Source: Phycisphaeraceae bacterium (GTDB taxonomy: Bacteria; Planctomycetota; Phycisphaerae; Phycisphaerales; UBA1924). Taken from it: a stretch of 64,000 bases of DNA. The stretch covers positions 186,001-250,000 of the forward strand of contig CP075368.1 in the NCBI GenBank assembly GCA_019454185.1, written 5' to 3'. Numbering within the stretch: position 1 is the stretch's first letter; the number at the start of each line of letters is the position of its first letter. Positions 37,188-45,219 of this stretch are shown piece by piece. Both the position numbers and the translations under genes were made by a program. The notes beneath the pieces are model-generated. The model worked only from the letters and a program-made list of their open reading frames with translations, made no database searches and was not told the DNA's origin.

Positions 37188-38967
37188 GGGCAGGGGAACG
37201 TGAGGAGGCAACGTGCTCCAGCACGTCGGCAAGCACTGATTCGGCGGTGGGCCAGCGTCCTGCGCCGCGTCCGTAGACGGTGTACGCCTCGCCCGTCGCA
37301 ATCCGCACCGTGACGGCGTTCCACTCGCGCTGGACACGTCCCAGCGGCTCGGTCGCGTCCACATGTCGGATGCGCACCGTGGCGCGGATCGTCCCATCGC
37401 GTGCTTTCGCAACAGTGGCGACGTGGCGAATGACGTGGCCCGCGTCGAGTCTCTTGATCGACTGGTCGATGGTCTCTTGGCTGAGCGGCTCTCTCTCGAT
37501 CGTTGATGGGTCGAGGGTGATGTCCCACGCCTCTTGAGCGAGCACGCATAGTTTGTCGCCGGCGTCGCGTCCGTCGAGATCGCGTGAGGGGTCCTGCTCA
37601 GCGAAGCCGGCGGCTTGCGCACGCCGCACGGCATCGCTGAAGCTCTCTCCTTCTCCGACTCGGCCGAGCACAAAGTTCGTGGTGCCGTTGAGCACGCCGG
37701 TGATCTCAAGGATCTCTCCGAGTTCGGCTGCGTGCGCGAGGGCTTCGAGCGCGGGCGTTGCGCCGCCGACGGCGGCGCTGTATCTCAGCGTGGTGCCGGT
37801 TGAAGCGGCGATTGCCCGCAGTTCATCGCCGTGGGTCGCGATGACCGCCTTGTTCGCGGTGACAACGTCTTTGCCTGCGCGGAGGGCACGCTCGATCGCG
37901 TGGCGTGCGATCTCTGTGCCGCCGATGGTCTCGATGATGAGGTCGCAGTCCAGTTCGGCTGCGCCGAGGGGGTCGGTGGTGAGGAGGTGCGGCTCGACGC
38001 CGGAAGCGATCGCCTTGGCGATGTCGCGGACGGCGACGGCGACAACATCGAACAGATCCGGGAGGGCGATGAGGCGCTTGTAGACACCAAGCCCGACGGT
38101 GCCGCACCCGAGGAGGACGACGCGTGTCCGAGGCGTGCGATCGCGGGTCGGAGCGGGATCGAGCGACTCGTTGGTGTCTGCGACGAGGGTGGCGCGGTCC
38201 TCCAGGGCGGCCCCGACCTCGAAGCTCAGCCCTTTCTCTTTGGCGTAGCGCACGGCTTTGTGCTGGACGATGCCGCCATCGAGGGCGAGTGCTCCGTCCC
38301 AATGGAGATGGGTGAAACGGCGTGGCCTCTCTCCATCCGTTCCGTTTGCGGGATCGAACTCGTAGAGCCCATCGACATCCTTGACGAGGCGGCATGTGGT
38401 CTTGCTTGCCCCTGCGGCGATGAGGCGTTCGGCCACGAAGAGGGCGGTCAGGTCGGAGCCGCCTCTGCCGAGGAGTGTCGTGCGCCCTTCGGTGTCGCGT
38501 CCGATGAAGCCGGGCAGCACGACGACGGGGACGCGGTTGAGTGTGGAGAGAATCCGGGGTGCATCGATCGATTCGGGGAAGCCATCGACGACCGTGCCGC
38601 TGGTGAGGAGCGAAACGGAGGCGGCGTCGAGGATCTCGACGGGCAGCCCTGCGCGGTCGAGCGCGAGCCCGAGGAGGGCGGCGCTGGTCTGCTCACCCGT
38701 GGCGAGGAGCGATGCGTACGCGCCGGCGTGGAGCGAGTCCGGCGAGTCGGCGTAGGCACGAGCTTGCGCGATCAGCGCGTCGGTCGTCCCCTCCAGGGCC
38801 GACACCACAGCCACCACTCGCTTACCTCGGCGCACCCAGCGATACACCTCGTGGACGACGCGCGCGATATCGGCCTCGTTGCGCAGCACGGAGCCGCCGA
38901 ACTTCAGCACGACGACGGGCAGATCGCGGCTCTCTGCGGAGCGTTGATTCAGACATTCGCCAGGCAT
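37174..38967 (-). CDS. thrA: Bifunctional aspartokinase / homoserine dehydrogenase lacking ACT domains
   Basis: 597 residues from ATG 38967 with GGGAGGG upstream. Residues 15-265 are aspartokinase (VVVLKFGGSVLRNE, AVVSALEGTTDALI, GRGGSDLTALFVAERLIAAGA, VDGLYEFDPAN). After about 25 residues the NAD-binding domain of homoserine dehydrogenase starts (RVVLLGCGTVGLGVYKRL), with ETIGGTEIARHAIERAL, VTANKAVIATHGDEL, LNGTTNFVLGRVGEGESF and DLDGRDAGDKLCVLA. The regulatory ACT domains that separate the halves in enterobacterial ThrA are absent; the protein is 597 rather than about 820 residues. Regulation by threonine or lysine is therefore not expected. The start overlaps the end of metB by 19 bases. 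The symbol names the architecture only. Confidence 0.92.
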   Translation of the reverse strand: MPGECLNQRSAESRDLPVVVLKFGGSVLRNEADIARVVHEVYRWVRRGKRVVAVVSALEGTTDALIAQARAYADSPDSLHAGAYASLLATGEQTSAALLGLALDRAGLPVEILDAASVSLLTSGTVVDGFPESIDAPRILSTLNRVPVVVLPGFIGRDTEGRTTLLGRGGSDLTALFVAERLIAAGASKTTCRLVKDVDGLYEFDPANGTDGERPRRFTHLHWDGALALDGGIVQHKAVRYAKEKGLSFEVGAALEDRATLVADTNESLDPAPTRDRTPRTRVVLLGCGTVGLGVYKRLIALPDLFDVVAVAVRDIAKAIASGVEPHLLTTDPLGAAELDCDLIIETIGGTEIARHAIERALRAGKDVVTANKAVIATHGDELRAIAASTGTTLRYSAAVGGATPALEALAHAAELGEILEITGVLNGTTNFVLGRVGEGESFSDAVRRAQAAGFAEQDPSRDLDGRDAGDKLCVLAQEAWDITLDPSTIEREPLSQETIDQSIKRLDAGHVIRHVATVAKARDGTIRATVRIRHVDATEPLGRVQREWNAVTVRIATGEAYTVYGRGAGRWPTAESVLADVLEHVASSRSPALATP

Positions 38968-40199
38968 GATGCCCTCCCGGCTGCGGAGGCGCACACGTCG
39001 GCCTCAAGGTCCACGATACCCTCGGTATCGTGAGCGATCGTGATCGCTTGTTCGAGATCCTCGATGATGTCGTCGGCATCTTCGATGCCGACGGAGACGC
39101 GGATCAATCCATCGGTGATGCCGACGGCGATGCGCTGTTCGCGCGGCACGTCGGCGTGGGTCATCGAGACGGGGTGTGTGATGAGGGTCTCGACGCTGCC
39201 GAGATGTTCGACGAGAGAGCAGAGGCGCACGGAGTTCAGCACGCGGGCACCTGCTTCCGCGCCGCCCACGACCTCGAAGCTGAGCACGCCTCCGTGCAGG
39301 ACTTCTCCGCCGATCTTCGCGTGCTGGCGCAGGGCCAGATCGTGCTGGGGGTGGCTCTTGAGTCCGGGGTAGTAGACTGCGCTCACGAGCGGGTTCGCGG
39401 CGAGGCGTTCGGCGACGCGTTGGGCGTTCTTCGAGTGGCGTTCGATCCGGAGCGGCAGGGTCGAGAGCCCGCGTCCGGTGAGGAAGGCCTGGAACGCGGC
39501 CTGGATGGATCCGGTGCACTTGCGGATGAAGCGGACGCGCTCGACGAGTTGTTCGTCGCGTGAGACGACCGAGCCGCCGATCGCGGTTGAGTGTCCCTCG
39601 ATGTGCTTGGTGGTGGAGTAGACCGTGATGTCGGCACCGAGATCGAGCGGGCGTTGGAGCACCGGCGTCAGGAAGGTGTTGTCCACCGCGAGCAGCACGC
39701 CGGCGTTCTTGGTGATGCGAGCGATGGCGGCGATATCGGTGAGTTTGAGCGTCGGGTTGGCGGGGGTTTCGATGAAGACGAGTCGGGTGTGGGGCGTGAT
39801 GGCGCGTTCGACATTCGCGGGATCGGAGGTGTCGACGAAGGTGCCGCTGATGCCGAGTTCGCTGAGCAACTGGCGGACGAGGCGGACGGTGCCGCCGTAG
39901 ATCGCATCGCCGCAGACGACGTGGTCGCCGGCGCGGAGGGTGGCGAGGAAGAGGGCGGTTTCTGCGGCGAGTCCGGTGCCGAAGCAGACGGCGGGTGCGG
40001 CGTTCTCGAGGGCGCCCAGGCGTCTTTCGAGTTCGGTGACGGTGGGGTTGGAGACGCGCGAATAGGCGTGTCCCTTGTTGATGCCCACCTCGTCCTGGAC
40101 GTAGGTTGTGGACTGGACGATCGGGGTGACGAGCGAGCCGTGTCCGGGGTCGCAGGAGCGTCCGCCGTGAACCGCGATGGTTGATGAGAACGAAGACAT
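38949..40199 (-). CDS. metB: Cystathionine gamma-synthase / trans-sulfuration enzyme
   Basis: 416 residues from ATG 40199. PLP-dependent Cys/Met metabolism family: IVQSTTYVQDEVGINKGHAYSRVSNPTVTELERRLGALE, FIETPANPTLKLTDI, VDNTFLTPVLQRPLDLGAD, and the PLP lysine in VYSTTKHIEGHSTAIGGS. The C-terminal SL.SVETLITHPVSMTHADVP and LIRVSVGIEDADDIIEDLEQA are typical. These enzymes condense O-acyl-homoserine with cysteine (MetB) or sulfide (MetY/MetZ); the exact choice is not certain. It heads the operon and is preceded by a SAM-riboswitch-like leader. Confidence 0.93.
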   Translation of the reverse strand: MSSFSSTIAVHGGRSCDPGHGSLVTPIVQSTTYVQDEVGINKGHAYSRVSNPTVTELERRLGALENAAPAVCFGTGLAAETALFLATLRAGDHVVCGDAIYGGTVRLVRQLLSELGISGTFVDTSDPANVERAITPHTRLVFIETPANPTLKLTDIAAIARITKNAGVLLAVDNTFLTPVLQRPLDLGADITVYSTTKHIEGHSTAIGGSVVSRDEQLVERVRFIRKCTGSIQAAFQAFLTGRGLSTLPLRIERHSKNAQRVAERLAANPLVSAVYYPGLKSHPQHDLALRQHAKIGGEVLHGGVLSFEVVGGAEAGARVLNSVRLCSLVEHLGSVETLITHPVSMTHADVPREQRIAVGITDGLIRVSVGIEDADDIIEDLEQAITIAHDTEGIVDLEADVCASAAGRASCLANV

Positions 40200-40218
40200 G
40201 CCGTGAACTCCTCACGGC
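40200..40218 (-). promoter_or_regulatory. Hairpin that sequesters the metB ribosome-binding site
   Basis: On the minus strand, GCCGTGA GGAGT TCACGGC, a perfect 7-bp stem whose 5-base loop is the GAGGAG-type ribosome site, sits directly before the metB ATG at 40199. Folding would limit access of the ribosome, so it is a likely part of the riboswitch output. Confidence 0.75.
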
Positions 40219-40227
40219 ATCAATCGC

Positions 40228-40245
40228 GGAACTCGCAACGTGGGG
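40228..40245 (-). promoter_or_regulatory. Segment complementary to the aptamer core (alternative pairing)
   Basis: On the minus strand this segment reads CCCCACGTTGCGAGTTCC. It can pair with the aptamer segment at 40324-40306 (GGAACTCCCCAACGTGGGG) over about 17 positions with one mismatch or bulge. Pairing would destroy the P3-P4 part of the aptamer, so it is a candidate switching element between the aptamer and the ribosome-site hairpin. Confidence 0.6.
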
Positions 40246-40297
40246 TGACGCGAACGATCGCGTCTTGTTTGCCGGATCCCGTTGGACGGTTCCGGCC

Positions 40298-40393
40298 GCA
40301 TCGGTCCCCACGTTGGGGAGTTCCTCGGCACCGCGGCAGGTGTGCTGCTCGGTTGCCGCCCGGACACCTGGATGGGTCCGGGGCTCTTGATGC
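40298..40393 (-). promoter_or_regulatory. SAM-I-clan riboswitch aptamer upstream of metB
   Basis: Read on the minus strand from 40393 to 40298: GCATC (P1, pairs with GATGC at 40302-40298), AAGAGC, P2 CCCGGAC...GTCCGGG (40382-40376 with 40365-40359), GGCAACC (40357-40351), P3 CACC...GGTGCCGAG, then ACTCCCCAACGTGGGG (P4-like). The ATCAAGAG, GGCAACC and GGTGC elements are the core of SAM-I and SAM-IV aptamers, and the gene downstream is methionine biosynthesis, the classic target. The precise subtype (SAM-I versus SAM-I/IV) is not settled by inspection; a covariance search would decide. Confidence 0.82.
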
Positions 40394-40496
40394 TGGTGAG
40401 AAGTTAACCGCGCTTCGGGAAGAGTCAAGCCAATATGGCGAGAAAACCGGAGAACTTCACGCTATCGCGGGGATGAATCGTCGGTACGCTCTTCAT

Positions 40497-40856
40497 ATGG
40501 GTACTGCACGCCTGATCTCCTGGTCCGACCTTGCGATCGATCGTCCGATGCCGCTGATCGATCGGAGGCGGATCATCGGTGAGCACCTGATGGTGTCGGA
40601 GGTTCTCCTGCACAAGGGGTTCGCACTGGCATCGCACGCGCACGGGAATGAGCAGTTCGTGGTGGTTGTTTCGGGGCGATGTCGTTTCGGTGTCGGGGCG
40701 GAGGGGACGGCGGAGCATCGGGAGATGATCGTGGAGGCGGGGCAGGTGCTGGTGTTGCCGCCGGATGTGCCTCACTCGTGCGTTGCGCTGGAGGAGACGC
40801 GGATTCTCGACTTGTTCAGTCCGCCGAGTGCGACGACGGGTGTGGATCGCTCGTAG
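40497..40856 (+). CDS. Cupin domain protein
   Basis: 119 residues from ATG 40497; an in-frame ATG at 40473 is an alternative, and neither has a strong ribosome site. Single cupin barrel: motif 1 SEVLLHKGFALASHAHGNEQFVVVVSGRCRFGVG with HxH and Glu metal ligands; motif 2 GQVLVLPPDVPHSCVALEETRILDLFSPP with the final His. Small bacterial cupins of this type bind a metal and serve as enzymes or sensors; the role is unknown. It is divergent from metB with the riboswitch leader between, so promoters overlap in this space. Confidence 0.9.
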   Translation: MGTARLISWSDLAIDRPMPLIDRRRIIGEHLMVSEVLLHKGFALASHAHGNEQFVVVVSGRCRFGVGAEGTAEHREMIVEAGQVLVLPPDVPHSCVALEETRILDLFSPPSATTGVDRS

Positions 40857-40862
40857 GGGGTT

Positions 40863-42248
40863 TCAGCCGAGTGTCGAGAGATCGCGCCAGTAGGTCGGGT
40901 AGGTTTTGTTCACACACGCGGGATCGCGGACGAGCACGTTCGGGCGGCGGAGGCCGATCAGCGCGAGCGACATCGCCATGCGATGATCGTCGTATGTGTC
41001 GAACTCGACGCGCGGCACGGATGCGGTGCAGTCGACGCCCGATGCGGGAGGGGTGATGCGGATTGCGCCGGGGTCGCCGAGGTAGTTGGTCTCGACGCGT
41101 ACGCCGATCTTGGCGAGTTCGGTTTCCATGGCCGCGATGCGGTCGGATTCTTTGACGCGGAGCGTCTGGAGCCCCCTGATGATCGACGCGCCCCTTGCGA
41201 AGCACGCGACGGCGGCGAGTGACATCGCGGCGTCGGGCATGTCGGTCATGTCGGCGGCGATGGAGCGAAGCTCGGCGGGGCCGGTGCACGCGATGCCATC
41301 GGCGTGGCGTTCGACGTTTGCGCCCATGCGTTCAAGGAGGGAGGGGAATGAGGCGTCTCCCTGCAGGGAGTCGGCTCCCAGCCCTCGGACCATCGCGGAC
41401 GAGCCGGGGACGATTGCTGCGGCTGCCCACCAGTAGGTCGCGCTCGACGCGTCGGGCTCGATCGACAGATCGAAGCCGGGCATGCCGGAGTGGGAGCCGT
41501 CGCCGGGGCCGACACGGATGACGCGCAGATCTTCTGACGATTGGACGCTCGCGCCGAGGCGTTCGAGCAGGCGCAGACTCATCCAGATGTAGGAGGGGCT
41601 GGTGACGGTGGCGGAGTGGCGGACGGTGAGCCCGCCGGAGATCCAGGGCGCGATCAGCAGGAGGGCGGAGACGAACTGGCTCGACTTCAGCGAGCCGAAC
41701 TCGATCTTGGGCGAGGAGAGATCGAAGTCCGGGGGTGTGATGCGGACGGGCGGGCAATCCGGCGTGCCGAGGTGCTGGATCCGGACGCCGAGGGCGGCGA
41801 GCGCGCCCGTCAGCTCACCGATCGGGCGCTGGCGCATGCGGGCGTTGCCGTCGATGACGATGGGGATCGGCGAGAGGACGGAGGCGGCGGCGAGGAACCG
41901 GGTTGCGGTGCCGGCGTTGCCGAGGTCGAGGGAGAGTTCGCGTCCTTCGGGCTTCCATTTTCCGGCGACGCCATCGACTCGGAGTGTGTCGGTTGATTCG
42001 CGCTCGATCCCCGCGCCGAGACGCCTGAGGGCGTCGATCATGCGTGCGGTGTCGTCTGCCTCGATGAGCGATCGCCGGATGATGCTCTGGCCTGTCGCGA
42101 GCCCCGCGAGGAGCAGGGCTCGGTTCGTGAGCGACTTGGAGCCGGGAGGGGTGAGAAGGGCGTTGAACGGGCGCGTGTGAGGGCGCACGGGCATCGGATC
42201 GGCGAGGGCCGGGGCACGGTGTGCTTCGGTTTGCGGGCCCTGGTTCAT
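40863..42248 (-). CDS. aroA: 3-phosphoshikimate 1-carboxyvinyltransferase (EPSP synthase)
   Basis: 461 residues. EPSP synthase makes chorismate precursor in aromatic amino acid synthesis. N-terminal GSKSLTNRALLLAGLATG, LGNAGTATRFLAA, DGNARMRQRPIGEL, SSQFVSALLL, the active-site loop and C-terminal MPDAAMSLAAVAC, RVKESDRIAAMETELAKIG and DTYDDHRMAMSLALIGLRRPNV. Length and order match. The N-terminal 20 residues are an extension. It converges with the cupin gene (6-base gap) and is downstream of groES by 48 bases. Confidence 0.97.
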   Translation of the reverse strand: MNQGPQTEAHRAPALADPMPVRPHTRPFNALLTPPGSKSLTNRALLLAGLATGQSIIRRSLIEADDTARMIDALRRLGAGIERESTDTLRVDGVAGKWKPEGRELSLDLGNAGTATRFLAAASVLSPIPIVIDGNARMRQRPIGELTGALAALGVRIQHLGTPDCPPVRITPPDFDLSSPKIEFGSLKSSQFVSALLLIAPWISGGLTVRHSATVTSPSYIWMSLRLLERLGASVQSSEDLRVIRVGPGDGSHSGMPGFDLSIEPDASSATYWWAAAAIVPGSSAMVRGLGADSLQGDASFPSLLERMGANVERHADGIACTGPAELRSIAADMTDMPDAAMSLAAVACFARGASIIRGLQTLRVKESDRIAAMETELAKIGVRVETNYLGDPGAIRITPPASGVDCTASVPRVEFDTYDDHRMAMSLALIGLRRPNVLVRDPACVNKTYPTYWRDLSTLG

Positions 42249-42296
42249 CTCTCGTCCGTTGACGGCGCTTCGTGCTCGGTGGCGGCCGGCGTGGCT

Positions 42297-42632
42297 TTAC
42301 TCGACTTCTCGCCTGAAGACCGCGACGACATCCTCGACGGGGACGACGAAGAGGCGGTTGTCCCCTTCGAAGTCGACGGGGACGCTGTTCTTCGGGTGGA
42401 AGAGGACGCGGTCGTACTGCTTGATGGGATAATCCGCGTCGCGCTCGACGTGTGCGCTGATGGCGACGACGCGCCCGGTGATCGTGGGGATCTCCACCTT
42501 GTCGGGGAGGTGGATGCCGGTCTTGGTCTGCTTCTTGTCCTCATCCTTGCGGATGAGCACGCGCTTCCCGAGGGGCTCGACGATCTCCAGACCCGGTGAG
42601 GACTTGCGCGAGGGCTGCGGCTTGCTCGTCAT
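42297..42632 (-). CDS. groES: Co-chaperonin GroES
   Basis: 111 residues from ATG 42632. The GroES fold reads GLEIVEPLGKRVLIRKDEDKKQTKTGIHLPDKVEIPTITGRVVAISAH, with mobile loop KKQTKTGIHLPDK, then YPIKQYDRVLFHPKNSVPVDFEGDNRLFVVPVEDVVAVF. A polar 16-residue N-terminal extension is present. No groEL lies next to it, which is common in planctomycetes that carry several groES/groEL copies. It could be a second GroES paralogue. Confidence 0.93.
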   Translation of the reverse strand: MTSKPQPSRKSSPGLEIVEPLGKRVLIRKDEDKKQTKTGIHLPDKVEIPTITGRVVAISAHVERDADYPIKQYDRVLFHPKNSVPVDFEGDNRLFVVPVEDVVAVFRREVE

Positions 42633-42757
42633 AGATCGAACTCTAGGGACGTGCGGATCGGCCGGGGGGCGGGGGCACGATTCCGCGTTGGTGCTGGTCC
42701 GCCGGCGCGATTGGGCCGATATCCTCACCCGCCGCTGCGCGGCTAGAGGAGCGACCC

Positions 42758-43276
42758 GTGGATCGACTCGCATCGCTTATCCGCGAAGTTCCGGACTTTC
42801 CGCGTCCGGGGATCTCGTTCAAGGACTTCACGCCGTTGCTGGCTGATCCTGCGGGGCTTGCGCTCGCGGTGGAGTTGATGGCGAACCCGTATCGCGGGAA
42901 GCGGATCGAGTTGGTGGTGGGGGCGGAGTCGCGCGGGTTTATCTTCGGGATCGCGATCGCCCAGGCGATCTCGGCGGGGTTTGTGCCTCTGAGGAAGCCG
43001 GGGAAGCTGCCTCGCAAGGTGATGGGCGTGGACTATGCGCTTGAGTACGGCACGGATCGGCTGGAGATGCACGCCGACGCGGTCGCGCCGGGGCAGCGGA
43101 TCCTGATTGTGGACGATCTGCTCGCGACGGGCGGGACGATGCTCGCGGCGTGCCAGTTGGCGACCAATCTCAAGGCCGAGATTGTCGGGTGCACGGTGCT
43201 GATCGAGTTGGCGTTCCTGGGCGGGCGTGAGAAGCTGAAGCCGTACGGTGAGTTGCACTCGGTGATCAAGTATTGA
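42758..43276 (+). CDS. apt: Adenine phosphoribosyltransferase
   Basis: 172 residues from a GTG at 42758 with GAGGAG 6-7 bases upstream. It salvages adenine to AMP with PRPP. Typical start LIREVPDFPRPGISFKDFTPLL, then VVGAESRGFIFG, FVPLRKPGKLP, YALEYGTDRLEMH and the PRPP-binding motif ILIVDDLLATGGTMLAACQL. It is divergent from groES with 125 bases between the two starts. Confidence 0.96.
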   Translation: MDRLASLIREVPDFPRPGISFKDFTPLLADPAGLALAVELMANPYRGKRIELVVGAESRGFIFGIAIAQAISAGFVPLRKPGKLPRKVMGVDYALEYGTDRLEMHADAVAPGQRILIVDDLLATGGTMLAACQLATNLKAEIVGCTVLIELAFLGGREKLKPYGELHSVIKY

Positions 43277-43509
43277 GTCACGGTATCGAGCGGCGATAGA
43301 TCATCAGATGTTCGTGTGCACGCTCGTGGTTGGAAGGCCCATGTCCCTGCGTGGGCTGTCTGTGTTGCCACGCGGTGCGTGAAGACAACACAGAAAGGCC
43401 GCGAGGTCAATAACAAAGTCCGCCCCAGCGGAAGCCGGGGCGGACTTGGACATTTGTGGAGAAGAGTGGCCTCAGTGGGCTCTTTCGAGCCAGTGAAGGC
43501 CAGTCATGC
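43277..43509. other. Intergenic region with terminator
   Basis: Between apt (plus) and PEP-CTERM-like gene 1 (minus). No gene is seen; it carries the terminator hairpin at 43416-43447 and its duplicated flank. Confidence 0.6.
43416..43447 (-). terminator. Terminator of PEP-CTERM-like gene 1
   Basis: AAGTCCGCCCC, ten bases, GGGGCGGACTT: a perfect 11-bp stem followed on the minus strand by TGTTATTGAC. It lies 62 bases past the gene's stop. The identical hairpin is at 44273-44304. Confidence 0.8.
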
Positions 43510-44127
43510 TCAGCGACGACGACGGCCAGCGACCAGACCACCGAGGCCGAGGAGGGCCATGGAGGCGGGGGTCGGGATGATCACGTCGAAGGAGCCGATC
43601 GCGAACTGAACGGTGTGGGTGGAAGCGGTGCTGGTGAGGCCCGAACGGCTCTGGGTGCCGGAGGCGCCGATGTAGACGTTCAGCACACCCAGGGGGGAGA
43701 TGTAGTCGACGATGGAGAGGGAGACGGTGTAGTTCGCGGCAGCGGTGCCGGAGTCGGTGAAGGTCACGGTGCCTAAGAACACGGGGTTATTGAGGTAGCA
43801 GCCCGGGAAGGATGGAGGCAACTGGCCAGCTCCCATGTCGAGCAGGTTAGAGCCGCTGGGAATGCCGTTGTTGACGCCTTGGTTCAAGACCGTGTTGTTC
43901 ACGTTGCCGATGAGCGTGCCGTTCGCGTGACCCAACACGTCGAACTTGAAACCCGCGAATGCCAACCCGCCAGTCACACCGCCGAAGTTCACCCAGAGAT
44001 CCACACCCACAGAACCGCCCGAGCCGATCGATGGGGCTTGGGGGATACCGGTCACGACCAAGTTCCCAGCGGCGTGAACTGCCGCGGGTGATACGGCGAG
44101 AGCGAGAATGGCGAGGGTGCTTTTCAT
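43510..44127 (-). CDS. PEP-CTERM-like secreted protein, tandem copy 1
   Basis: 205 residues from ATG 44127. A signal peptide (STLAILALAVSPAAVHAA) leads to a beta-rich domain of about 165 residues (GNLVVTGIPQAPSIGSGGSVGVDLWVNFGG, FKFDVLGHANG, YTVSLSIVDYISPLGVLNVYIGASGTQSRSG) and a sorting tail VIIPTPASMALLGLGGLV plus four Arg. This is a PEP-CTERM-type anchor in which the usual Pro-Glu-Pro is PTP; an exosortase (not in the window) would process it. It differs most from copies 2 and 3 in the middle (GNVNNTVLNQG, LPPSFPGCYLNNPVFLG). It is followed by its own terminator. Confidence 0.9.
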   Translation of the reverse strand: MKSTLAILALAVSPAAVHAAGNLVVTGIPQAPSIGSGGSVGVDLWVNFGGVTGGLAFAGFKFDVLGHANGTLIGNVNNTVLNQGVNNGIPSGSNLLDMGAGQLPPSFPGCYLNNPVFLGTVTFTDSGTAAANYTVSLSIVDYISPLGVLNVYIGASGTQSRSGLTSTASTHTVQFAIGSFDVIIPTPASMALLGLGGLVAGRRRR

Positions 44128-44272
44128 CGAGGGATCTCCGGCGGCGTCAGCGTGCGAGGAGAGAGAAGGGGGTGGGGTATGCCTGGTTTCGGCGTCCATG
44201 TGAAGTATGGCCCTCGCTCGTCCAGAACGCCAGCTGCTTCCGAGAAAATGCGGGGCATGCGGGTCAAAAACA

Positions 44273-44304
44273 AAGTCCGCCCCAGCGGAAGCCGGGGCGG
44301 ACTT
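44273..44304 (-). terminator. Terminator of PEP-CTERM-like gene 2
   Basis: The same 32-base hairpin as at 43416-43447, followed on the minus strand by TTGTTTTTGACC. The surrounding 275 bases, including the last 170 of the gene, are almost identical to copy 1. Confidence 0.85.
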
Positions 44305-44366
44305 GGACATTTGTGGACAAGAGTGGCCTCAGTGGGCTCTTGCGAGCCAGTGAAGGCCAGTCATGC

Positions 44367-44984
44367 TCAGCGACGACGACGGCCAGCGACCAGACCACCG
44401 AGGCCGAGGAGGGCCATGGAGGCGGGGGTCGGGATGATCACGTCGAAGGAGCCGATCGCGAACTGAACGGTGTGGGTGGAAGCGGTGCTGGTGAGGCCCG
44501 AACGGCTCTGGGTGCCGGAAGCGCCGATGAAGACGTTCAGGGAGCCGGCGGGGGCGATGTAGTCAATGATGGAGAGGGAGACGGTGTAGTTCGCGGCAGC
44601 GGTGCCGGAGTCGGTGAAGGTGATGGAGCCGAGGTAGGCGGGGTTGGCGTTGTAGGTGCCGCCGAAGCCCGGGGGGAGCTGGCCGCCACCGAAGTCGAGC
44701 AGGTTGCTGCCCGAGACGATGCCGTTGTTGACGCCCTGGTTGAACCCAGCGTTGTTGACAGCGCCGGCGAGGGTGCCGTTGGCGTTGCCGATGACGTCAA
44801 ACTTGAAGCCGGCGAGCGACAGGCCGCCAACGACGCCGGTCCAGTCGGCCCACAGGTCGACCGTCACGGAGCCACCGGGGCCCGTGGAGGCGGCGCTGGG
44901 GATGCCGACGAGGACGAGGTTACCAGCAGCGCTGGCGATGCTGGCAGCGCCAGCGACAAGGAACAGAGCGATAGCCTTCTTCAT
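44367..44984 (-). CDS. PEP-CTERM-like secreted protein, tandem copy 2
   Basis: 205 residues, same length as copies 1 and 3. Signal peptide KKAIALFLVAGAASIASAA; body GNLVLVGIPSAASTGPGGSVTVDLWADWTGVVGGLSLAGFKFDVIGNANGTLAGAVNN, then LDFGGGQLPPGFGGTYNANPAYLGSITFTDSGTAAANYTVSLSIIDYIAPAGSLNVFIGASGTQSRSG. The tail is the same as in copy 1. About 80 bases of DNA upstream of the stop match copy 1 almost perfectly, but the N-terminal two thirds are nearer to copy 3. This suggests a mosaic produced by gene conversion. Confidence 0.9.
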   Translation of the reverse strand: MKKAIALFLVAGAASIASAAGNLVLVGIPSAASTGPGGSVTVDLWADWTGVVGGLSLAGFKFDVIGNANGTLAGAVNNAGFNQGVNNGIVSGSNLLDFGGGQLPPGFGGTYNANPAYLGSITFTDSGTAAANYTVSLSIIDYIAPAGSLNVFIGASGTQSRSGLTSTASTHTVQFAIGSFDVIIPTPASMALLGLGGLVAGRRRR

Positions 44985-45130
44985 CTGATCGTCTCCTCAC
45001 TATGGGAAAATTGCTCTCTCTCAACACATACTGGAACGAAGAATCGAAACACAACGTTCCTGACCCAGAGCGAAGATACTGCCCTCTGCTCTCGACTTCA
45101 AGCCCCTTTCAGCAAGAAACACCGAAATGC

Positions 45131-45171
45131 AACAAAAAAATCTCTCGACCGCTCATGGAGCGGCCGAGAGA
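45131..45171 (-). terminator. Terminator of PEP-CTERM-like gene 3
   Basis: Read on the minus strand, TCTCTCGG CCGCTC CAT GAGCGG TCGAGAGA followed by seven T. It is a 14-bp stem (one mismatch) with a U-tract, 49 bases past the stop of the gene at 45220. Confidence 0.88.
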
Positions 45172-45219
45172 GTGTTTGATTATCCGATCGCATCCCTTAC
45201 AGGGAGGCGTTCTTGCTGA

